A stretch of 64,000 nucleotides of DNA. It comes from Orobanche coerulescens. Taxonomy: Eukaryota > Streptophyta > Magnoliopsida > Lamiales > Orobanchaceae. The stretch lies in contig CM065814.1 in NCBI GenBank assembly GCA_033398695.1, positions 100,814,501 through 100,878,500 of the forward strand, given 5' to 3'. How positions within the stretch are numbered: the stretch's first letter is position 1; each line of letters begins with the position of its first letter. The translations under genes and the position numbers were made by a program. This document shows, piece by piece, positions 55,551 through 64,000 of the stretch. The notes under the pieces were generated by a model. That model was given only the letters and a program-made list of their open reading frames with translations, was not told the DNA's origin and searched no databases.

Positions 55551-55790
55551 GAACAGGGCGGCAGCATATATTCTCACTCGAGGCCTCATAGGGACCCTAA
55601 CGAGTTGGCTACAATTACAGAAAATCAAAACCACGCACACGCTATGCCGTGAGAACAGGGCGGCAGCATACATTCTCACTCGAGGCCTTGCAAGGACCCT
55701 AACGAGTTGGCTAGCGGTACGAAACTCGTGAAATCCAGGGCGGCAGCATAGATTTCCCTCCTTGACCCCGTCGGGCCAACACAAGGTGAG
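55551..55790 (-). repeat. Tandem leader repeats, D 3' LTR
   Basis: GAGAACAGGGCGGCAGCATA begins two units, about 100 bp apart, each followed by ACTCGAGGCC and CCTAACGAGTTGGCTA. The block closes with GACCCCGTCGGGCCAACACA, related to the GATCCCGTCGGACCAACGCA of families A and B. Its flanking arms are CCTTG (55760-55764) and CAAGG (55782-55786). The same block is at 61640-61885. Confidence 0.75.
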
Positions 55791-56833
55791 CAAATTACAA
55801 ACAATATACATTACCATTTCACGTTAAGCATAAAGGTTTCCAAAAATACTTGCCTTGAATTATTGACGACGCAACGAACGGAAAGAAAGGTCACCGACGA
55901 ACGCTAGGAACCAATGAAACCGAACCTAACGATTCGAAGAATACAATCACAACCATTTCTAAATGAATACGGAATTGGAATACACCCGAAAACCCGCCTA
56001 CGATTCATGTATATTCGTATATAAACAACAATGAGGGCGGATCACAACCAAACCCTCTCGATTCCATAAAAACCACGAAATATACCATGAATCCGTAGGG
56101 AAACTAAGAATACCGAAAAGATTAATCATAATCCCAAAACAAGAATAGTATGGACAAGGTACTTGCCTCGAAATCACAATCGCAACGAGACGACGAATAG
56201 GACGCGGTCGAATAGCCCCGAACGCTCGAACACCATCAAGAACGCGATAGCACCACGAATATTACGAGAATAACACTACACGAATCATCAATCACCAACG
56301 GGATTCAACATCGGAATCCTCGAACACCTATAAACCTCCGGAAGGAACAATAACACATGGTTACGACGAGAATCAAGGCCAAAACAACGGAAATCCCAAC
56401 AAACTATCGAAGGGAAAACTCATTGGGACATTTAATCGAACACTAAATGTTCAATAATTCCCAAGAACACTCGAATCGTCAATCGAGTTAAACAAACTTG
56501 ATATATGGATATACAACCCATAGAACATGATTAATAACATCATACTACACCAATCGATGTATCAAAATCGGATTAGAAACGAAATCAAGAACAATTTCTC
56601 CAAAAAGTCAACTTGAAGGATAATCAAGAAATATACCTTGATTCGGATGAAGGATTCAAGTAGAGGTCGAAAATATTCAACAAGACTTGAGGAGGAGGAT
56701 CTCTACAAGTTTTGGAGCATTCAAATCGCCCAAAATCGCCATCAAATCGCCTAAGATGAAGGAGGAAGAAGAGAGGAGAAAAAATGAAGTTTTTCTCCTC
56801 ACAAATCTGCTAAAAACGCAGAAAAAAACCCGT

Positions 56834-56930
56834 GTGCCGCGGCACAGGATGAGTGTGCCGCGGCCCAGGGCCAAGAAAACGCCCAGGAATTAGCTTAGTG
56901 CCGCGGCACAGCCTGAGTGTGCCGCGGCAC
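56834..56930. promoter_or_regulatory. Phased GTGCCGCGGCAC array, D 3' LTR
   Basis: Palindromes start at 56834, 56855, 56898 and 56919 (21, 43, 21). The second reads GTGCCGCGGCCC. The 43 bp step is about two pitches. I do not see a clear TATA box next to this array. Confidence 0.75.
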
Positions 56931-59226
56931 ACGGTACAGCCCCCTTCAACACCAAAAAGGCACACCGTGCAGTCTCGGCTATTTCGACCATAACTCCTTC
57001 GTCTGGACTCCGATTGACTCACCGTTTGAACCATTGGAAAGCTAACTTGATGCTCTATAATGTTGCAAAGATTCAGAATTTTTGGAGTTTCCAAGAATTA
57101 ATGGTGACTTTACAAAGTCGAACTCCCACGTGAAAAAGTCGATTAAGGACACGGAACTCAACAAAACGACACCGAAACGAACTCGGATGACAAAAAGAGC
57201 AGAATTAATCATTCTCGGAATGACGAAACGGTCATGATAGAGTTGTCAAAACGAACTTCCTACGAAAAAAGAAAATTACCGAAATTCGAAATTGCGGATA
57301 TTACATTCTATCCTCCTTAAAAGAAGTTTCGTCCCGAAACTTAAAACAAGTAGGGGGAGCAATATACCCGCCAGGAAAACTCGACGAGATACACAAAAAT
57401 AGAAAACTCGCGCTAAACGGCGAAACGCTGCAAGAAACGCAAAGAGACATACGGAGTGAAAACACGCTCCACGACGACCAACACAACGTCGCCGTTAGGG
57501 ATACAATAAAACCAACAAATGACAAGCGTCATCAAACGGATAATATAGCCAAGTCAATTATCCGACAATCACAAAACACAACGAACGAAAGTCAGTATGA
57601 TTGACCGGCCCAACGGTACATCAATCGAAACGCGAGCCAATCGCTGAACTAATATGGAATTCCACCGCCCAAGGGTTGGAAGATCAAAAACGAGACTAAT
57701 TTCCCAAACTTAAGGGAATTAGGAAGGAGCCTGAATGCTCAACGATCACGAAACGAGGACAAAAAACCGAACAAACAAACGACCGAACCACAACGGTCGA
57801 GACAACAAAAAGCGAACAATCATGTTCGAATCACGAAGAACAATAAAATTCAAACAACAACTCCAAGGTTCACATCTCGACTCGAGACAATATATGATCC
57901 GGTGAAAGCAACAACGTATGCATTTACATAAGATCCACATGAAAGGGAATAGAAATTGAAAAGTTACAACGACAAACAAGTTATTCTGAAATGATGCCAC
58001 ACTCGTTCGATAAACAAAAACAAGGGCAGGACAAGCTCAGAAATGTCAACGAACATAAATGAGTCGACAAAGTAGAATATACAGAAGTTCAAAATCCGAT
58101 CCCTTCGAATAAAAGGACTAGTAGAACCAAATGATGTTACTTCCGAACAAGGTTCACAAGAATCGAACCGAATTCGGAAAAGTCACAGCGATAACCAGAT
58201 CGACTCAAAATCGACATTACTCGCTCGAACGATGAAACCAAGATACGTAACAAGTCCGTAAGGTATCAATGAACACGAGCGAATCGATAGACTGGAGAAA
58301 GAGAAGATATAGAAGTCAAAATAGTACGGTATTACCTTTGACCTCGCTCCGAAACTCACAACAACGGAACCAAGGTAACAATATAACAAGCAATCGACAC
58401 GACGCGGAACAATCACCGATGCACACAATCATACCAACCCGATCTCTAACAGCTCGCATATATGCGATAACGCATAAACCGCTACGAGGCGACAACATCC
58501 AATACCAATATCACACCCCTCGCAGAGGCTACCACGACAACTGTGTGGCGAACGACTCAACGCTCACACCACCAACTCAACAACAACTCGGGGGTTAACA
58601 CCCTAACGAGAGCACGAACATCACACATATCTTCCCGGACCACAATTAGGAATGATAGGTTTTGAAAACAAAAACCATCTTTTGAAAATAATTTGCAGGC
58701 ACCAGTTGATCTTGAGTATCATATATCAAAAAGTAGTACAAACATCGTCATCGAGACTTAAAAAAAAATCATCTTGCGTTTGATAAAAATGAAGACACCT
58801 TTCGTTAAATTAAAACTTTTCAGTTATATTCGACCTTTGGGTCTAAGCGAATACGTTTCTAAATCATTAGAAATATCTCAAAATATTTTGATCCTCAAAG
58901 TAGAATAATTTTGAAACATAGCGTGGCACTAGTAGGCATCTTGAGAGCACTGTGAGAAAATAATTTATTTTAAAAGTACGTCTCGAGGTTTATTTCCTAA
59001 GATACTCAAGGTTTTTCAGAAGTACAATAGGCCAAAATGCCCAAAATTCGCACGTATCAACACTTACTTAAACACATCATGTCACACGCATCAAATCGCT
59101 CAAAATCACGACAGTGATATACAATCCTCAGGATATGTTTAACAACATCGTTAAAACAACAATCGGTTTATCAAAACTGGATGGAAAACGATATCAAGAA
59201 CAAAACTCCTGACCAAAAATACACTG

Positions 59227-59388
59227 TTAGCGTGTGCTAACCCCAAGTGTTAGCGTGCGCTAACGAGAATTTCAGACCACCCCAAGAGCTCTGGATCGCC
59301 CGAACTACTGTAGCGTGCGCTATCCTCCCCTTAGCGTGCTACCAACGCACTCTTGCGCGCGTTAGCTGTAAAGCGTAGCGTGCGCTAA
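59227..59388. promoter_or_regulatory. Palindrome array inside D interior
   Basis: TTAGCGTGCGCTAA-type motifs start at 59227 and 59250 (23 apart), then 59310, 59331, 59353 and 59375 (21, 22, 22). Some are decayed (TTAGCGTGCTACCA, TTGCGCGCGTTAGC). This is the A/B motif, not the D motif. Confidence 0.7.
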
Positions 59389-59409
59389 CGACCCACAGAG
59401 ACAACAATA

Positions 59410-59760
59410 GAACATATCAGAAAAATTACATGCCGTAAACCTTTCTCACAAGGATTTACCAGGCTAAGCACAATCTCCATGTCATTTCGAAAATGCTAAA
59501 AAGACCAATGACGGTGATATTTTCCAAAGCTCACAAAATCATTTGTCAAACCATCATGAAATGTTCAAGGCCAAAATGCCAAAACTTAATTCAGGGAATC
59601 GGTTTTACGAAATAAAACTCAGTTTGCAAAATGCCGAAAGCCGTTTTGAAAGAACTCACACGGCGGATAAAATGCGGTTCGAAAATACATCAGCAGTGAC
59701 GACACTCCTCATATAAACCAAATACGAGAGTCTAATAAACACATATCGTGAAATCAAAAT
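59410..59760 (-). repeat. Relic LTR end inside D interior
   Basis: AATTACATGCC, a hairpin (arms GTAAACCTTT and AAGGATTTAC, loop CTCAC, 59435-59459) and CAGGCTAAGC parallel the PBS-side LTR ends of A, B and C. The following text (CAAAATCATTTGTCAAACC, CAAGGCCAAAATGCC) resembles family A after its hairpin. The LTR terminus itself is not recognisable. Confidence 0.5.
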
Positions 59761-61052
59761 CCACAGAAGGATTCCATCATTCAACGACTAATCATACAAA
59801 TAACTCGTGTCACGCGAGGCACAACACAAGGAAGGGAGTTTTACATCCATAGGTCGCACGTAAGTGACGACCGCCCCTCGATACTAATCACAACCAATGA
59901 TCCCAAACAACGCGTCGCGATGCGACTAAGTCAGACAAAATCCGACGAGACGAAACTCAACAAACACAACTTGACTCGACAGCCTAGGTTTCCCCAGGCT
60001 AATCTGATTTTAAAATCGTATACTCTAGTTATTCGAAAATAAAACCGATAAGTTAAAAATCGTTTTCAAGACCCTTTCAAACACGACAAGGGCTTAACAA
60101 CGGTAGCATTTTATAAAATGTCCTAAAACACTTTTATACACGACCTTTAAATACGACACAAGGTTTTATTTGAAAATACCAGGCTGGCTCGCCCAAATTC
60201 ATGCCACTTTTCAAAAACCCACAATACGATCAAGTCTAAGAAATTTTCAAGCATGCACGCCGCATGTATTATTATTAATAGAAACACATTGGTTGTAAAT
60301 AATAATAATTAGCCAAGTACTAACAATTCCCGAACACACGCATATACGGCATTCAAAAATCACCAGTTCAACAAGCGCAACTCGGAAACACTAATTCTAA
60401 GCATATGTCAAACTTATCTCTTCAAGTTTAACAGCATAACTGATGAACACCGATTCGAACACATGTCGAAACCATCTATGTGAGTTTCTCAACAAACGCT
60501 GCCATCGACACCTTTCCCGGAACATATCAATGTTCAAAACATTCACATCATACTGCACCCCTCGGTGTCCAAACAATCAGTATGTTCGGCTCAACATACA
60601 TTTAGTATATCGCAATTATCAAACACAGATTCTATCATACAACAAGAGACTAGAGAGTCAAGCCCTCTCACAATATACCACGGAGCAAATCTCGGATCTT
60701 TCGATTACCAATGATCCCACCAACATTTGGAAGTTTGGTGACGGAAGGCTCGCAAAACGACAAACGGTCAAGCCCAGAACGGAGCACACACTCCAGAGAG
60801 ATAAAGGACTGCGCAATACTAGAATCAAAAGTACACGAACCGGATGGATCGAAAAACAACTCGACGATAAGTACGAGAGAGACAATCACAGTTCAAGAAG
60901 TGGAAATACAATACGAGAAAACAAGAGGATCGAGTAAGGAAAACTTACAAGCGCTGGATGTACTGAGATGTCGGTAGCGGTGTGACAATGTGCAAAACAA
61001 AACGCAAATAGACCCAAATTAACCGACAAGCCTAGGTATCCATAAACCTAGA

Positions 61053-61064
61053 GCTCTGATACCA
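61053..61064 (-). other. Primer-binding site of D
   Basis: GCTCTGATACCA on the plus strand is exactly the initiator-Met tRNA 3' end, five bases from the LTR. Confidence 0.9.
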
Positions 61065-61069
61065 TTTTC

Positions 61070-63387
61070 TGTAACACCCCCAAGATATTCGAGGTGTATT
61101 ACAGCGCCGTGGACCCCGACATGGGACCCACCAGGCTAACAAAAGAAAAACACCACTCGACTAACCATCTCGGTTAGCAAGGAAACAATTATTAACAACA
61201 AGAACATAAAACAACACGTCCGGCACAACCGGCATAATCAACATCAACCGACAAATACAGTAACTCCAACAAAGACCAATCACAATCTGAGAGGAAAAGT
61301 CTAAGTACTCGCGAGTACAATCTATAAGTTTACAATTTGGAAAACATCCACATCAAAAGAGACAGTAGGAAATAACAAGACTCAATTGCACATGTCAACA
61401 ACCTTGGCCGACATCCTCGTACCATCCCAAATACGCCTGTCTGACTGAACATAACCTGAAATCCATAACAAGAATTTCCCCGACAACGGGTCCCCAGAGG
61501 GGTTAGCAATTACGCTAGTACAAGTATTCAAGGCAAACCAATTGCTTACACATTTCATAGTACATGCACCAAAATCATTTCAAAAACCAAAACTAGACAT
61601 GTCTTTTCCGGAAACAAACAGTCAAACAATTAGCCTTGAGAACAGGGCGGCAGCATACATTCTCACTCGAGGCCTCATAGGGACCCTAACGAGTTGGCTA
61701 CAATTACAGAAAATCAAAACCACGCACACGCTATGCCGTGAGAACAGGGCGGCAGCATACATTCTCACTCGAGGCCTTGCAAGGACCCTAACGAGTTGGC
61801 TAGCGTACGAAACTCGTGAAATCCAGATGGCAAAGATAGATTTCCCTCCTTGACCCCGTCGGGCCAACACAAGGTGAGCAAATTACAAACAATATACATT
61901 ACCATTTCACGTTAAGCATAAAGGTTTCCAAAAATACTTGCCTTGAATTATTGACGACGCAACGAACGGAAAGAAAGGTCACCGACGAACGCTAGGAACC
62001 AATGAAACCGAACCTAACGATTCGAAGAATACAATCACAACCATTTCTAAATGAATATGGAATTGGAATACACCCGAAAACCTGCCTACGATTCATGTAT
62101 ATTCGTATATAAACAACAATGAGGGCGGATCACAACCAAACCCTCTCGATTCCGTAAAAACCACGAAATATACCATGAATCCGTAGGGAAACTAAGAATA
62201 CCGACAAGATTAATCATAATCCCAAAACAAGAATAGTATGGACAAGGTACTTGCCTCAAAATCACAATCGCAACGAGACGACGAATAGGACGCGGTCGAA
62301 TAGCCCCGAACGCTCGAACACCATCAAGAACGCGATAGCACCACGAATATTACGAGAATAACACTACACGAATCATCAATCACCAACGGGATTCAACATC
62401 GGAATCCTCGAACACCTATAAACCTCCGGAAGGAACAATAACACATGGTTACGACGAGAATCAAGGCCAAAACAACAGAAATCCCAACAAACTATCGAAG
62501 GGAAAACTCATTGGGACATTTAATCGAACACTAAATGTTCAATAATTCCCAAGAACACTCGAATCGTCAATCGAGTTAAACAAACTTGATATATGGATAT
62601 ACAACCCATAGAACATGATTAATAACATCATACTACACCAATCGATGTATCAAAATCGGATTAGAAACGAAATCAAGAACAATTTCTCCAAAAAGTCAAC
62701 TTGAAGGATAATCAAGAAATATACCTTGATTCGGATGAAGGATTCAAGTAGAGGTCGAAAATCTTCAACAAGACTTGAGGAGGATGATCTCTACAAGTTT
62801 TGGAGCATTCAAATCGCCCAAAATCGCCATCAAATCGCCTAAGATGAAGGAGGAAGAAGAGAGGAGAAAAAATGAAGTTTTTCTCCTCACAAATCTGCTA
62901 AAAACGCAGAAAAAAGCCCGTGTGCCGCGGCACAGATGAGTGTGCCGCGCCGGGGCCAAGAAAACGCCCAGAATTAGCTTAGTGCCGCGGCACAGCTCGA
63001 GTGTGCCGCGGCACACGGTCACCCCCTTCAACACCAAAAAGGCACACCGTGCAGTCTCGGCTATTTCGACCATAACTCCTTCGTCTGGACTCCGATTGAC
63101 TCACCGTTTGAACCATTGGAAAGCTAACTTGATGCTCTATAATGTTGCAAAGATTCAGAATTTTTGGAGTTTCCAAGAATTAATGGTGACTTTACAAAGT
63201 CGAACTCCCACGTGAAAAAGTCGATTAAGGACACGGAACTCAACAAAACGACACCGAAACGAACTCGGATGACAAAAAGAGAAGAATTAATCATTCTCGG
63301 AATGACGAAACGGTCATGATAGAGTTGTCAAAACGAACTTCCTACGAAAAAAGAAAATTACCGAAATTCGAAATTGCGGATATTACA
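61070..63387 (-). repeat. 5' LTR of D
   Basis: 2318 bp, differing from the left LTR at scattered positions and small indels. It holds the U5 hairpin at 61109-61131 and the GTGCCGCGGCAC array at 62922-63014 (starts 62922, 62942, 62982, 63003), where small deletions have shortened two spacings. Confidence 0.92.
62922..63014. promoter_or_regulatory. Phased GTGCCGCGGCAC array, D 5' LTR
   Basis: Four copies, the second partly deleted (GTGCCGCGCCGG). The last pair keeps the 21 bp pitch. Confidence 0.7.
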
Positions 63388-63392
63388 GACTG

Positions 63393-63834
63393 ATGCCGAC
63401 CCTCAACGACTGGCCGATGACGACCCTCAGGGGCCAGCTAGATACGACCGCATCATGCCGATAGTCATCCAGTCGGCAAAGACCGAGCCTCAGGACAGAC
63501 ACCACGTGCAAAATCCGAGACAAGATCCGCATATCACGGATCGTTGACCACAGCCTGGCAGAATCTTTCCACCAGCCGACAGGCCCGCCGAAAGTTGTCA
63601 GTAGGGCCGCATGTGACAGTGACTCTGGACGCGTGCTGGCTCCTCATTGGACCGCCAGTGGCGCCAAAGACCTACCTTGGACTTTAGCCCGACAGCCCGT
63701 GTGATCGCCCCATTATAATATTGGCCAGTAGGCGATCGCCCCATTATTATAATGGCCGGAAGGCGATCGCCCGCCAGAGGACAAGACTCGGCTGCCACTA
63801 TAAATACACGGCTCCCTACACTTGTCAAAGGACC
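63393..63834 (+). repeat. F3 3' LTR, part after D
   Basis: It resumes ATGCCGACCCTCAACG and follows the 5' LTR past TATAAATA (about 63800) to CAAAGGACC at 63834, then diverges abruptly. The remaining third of the LTR is missing. Confidence 0.85.
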
Positions 63835-64000
63835 TAATAAAGTCTGCAAAGTCCGAGTGTGATAGCCAGGCTGCCAAAAACCAAAACTGCTTACTCCCAC
63901 GTTGCACCAACCTATCATCAAATCGGGCTAAAATAGGACGATGATCAGAAGAGATTTTTGGAAGATGAATAACAGAGTTGCCAAAAAATTTAAAAACCAC
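63835..64000 (-). pseudogene. L1-type LINE endonuclease fragment
   Basis: The minus strand encodes VIHLPKISSDHRPILARF and, after a short gap, FWFLAAWLSHSDFADFIRSF, the C-terminal end of an apurinic-like endonuclease domain, with the SDH motif that closes its active site. It continues off the right edge. With 50046-50590 it probably belonged to one LINE, but the roughly 100 or more residues expected between endonuclease and RT are absent at both breakpoints. Confidence 0.75.

Larger units (their letters stand above)
54981..57305 (-). repeat. 3' LTR of D
   Basis: It runs from TGTAACACCCCCAAGATATT to GCGGATATTACA on the plus strand. It holds the U5 hairpin (55020-55042), leader repeats (55551-55790) and the GTGCCGCGGCAC array (56834-56930). 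Confidence 0.92.
57306..61069 (-). other. Non-coding interior of D
   Basis: At the left end the minus strand shows GTTTCGGGACGAAAC and a purine-rich TTTTAAGGAGGATAGAA before the LTR. The right end has the primer site. The interior frames give no recognisable protein. Palindrome arrays lie at 59227-59388 and a relic LTR end at 59410-59760. Confidence 0.7.
54981..63387 (-). mobile_element. Complete non-autonomous gypsy element D
   Basis: It is flanked by GACTG (54976-54980 and 63388-63392). LTRs of 2325 bp and 2318 bp are nearly identical, suggesting a recent insertion. The 3764 bp interior has a perfect initiator-Met primer site and a polypurine region but no gag or pol similarity. It includes an older LTR-like piece (59410-59760) and TTAGCG arrays. 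Confidence 0.9.
51292..63834 (+). mobile_element. Gag-only element F3, mutated and interrupted by D
   Basis: It has the same plan as F2: LTR 51292-52428, broken gag, polypurine tract at 54677-54694, and right LTR 54695-54980 resuming at 63393. The right LTR breaks off at about 63834, after CAAAGGACC, where LINE sequence resumes. Element D sits in the right LTR. F3 itself inserted in the D-family LTR piece; no matching target duplication is found on the right because that end is truncated. Confidence 0.87.

Noticed and set aside
60443..60937. 164-codon frame in the D interior as a gene
   Set aside because: Low-complexity basic and polar composition, several overlapping frames of similar length, no recognisable domain, and D otherwise has no coding capacity.

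Overview
This window looks like transposon-packed heterochromatin from a flowering plant, probably a eudicot. I found no convincing host gene, tRNA, rRNA or CRISPR array. The evidence is Ty3/gypsy chromovirus, Athila and Tat-type sequences, Ty1/copia sequences, an L1-type LINE relic, plant-style initiator-Met primer sites (GCTCTGATACCA or close variants) and long LTRs beginning TGTAACACCC or TGTTG.

Left part, 1-38097. Copy A1 (1-5136, minus) is the 5' LTR and part of the interior of a non-autonomous gypsy element. It sits inside the reverse transcriptase of an Athila-type element (plus strand; RT-RNaseH-integrase remains 5137-7627, env-position ORF 18245-19327, 3' LTR 20671-about 22272). A Tekay/Del-like chromovirus B (8307-17926, minus; gag, protease, RT, RNase H, integrase and chromodomain all recognisable but broken) is inserted between Athila pol and the env-position ORF. 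Next comes part of another gypsy LTR, C (22273-22997 and 37098-38097, plus). It is split by a second complete copy of family A (A2, 23003-37092, minus, target duplication CGAAC), whose own 5' LTR is split by a complete 4.7 kb gag-only element F2 (30049-34755, plus, target duplication CAATG).

Middle part, 38098-50045. A pol-less Ty1/copia element E (38098-42393) has a gag gene interrupted by a solo LTR, F1 (39121-40264, target duplication AGAGG). It is followed by a minus-strand short-LTR copia relic G, a copia-like solo LTR H (44539-45582), a decayed LTR-like stretch and a decayed gypsy integrase (48270-49320). Unassigned AT-rich sequence separates them.

Right part, 50046-64000. An L1-type LINE relic (minus) is split by a D-family LTR piece (50591-51291). 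That piece is cut by a second gag-only copy F3 (51292-63834), whose right LTR is split by a complete non-autonomous gypsy element D (54981-63387, minus, target duplication GACTG).

Two features cut across these families. (1) Short GC-rich palindromes, a different one for most families, recur at a nearly constant 21-23 bp spacing; in Athila, A, B and the copia element E they lie upstream of a TATA box (TTACGGCCGTAA in Athila, TTAGCGTGCGCTAA in A and B, TAACGTACGTAA in E, GTGCCGCGGCAC in D). (2) A hairpin 37-39 nt from the PBS-side LTR end is kept in A, B, C and D by compensatory changes and by G-U pairs that exist only in the sense RNA. Elements A and D lack all coding capacity and elements E and F carry only gag, so several families here would depend on enzymes supplied by others; B is the only element with a full gag-pol layout in the window, and it is itself mutated.
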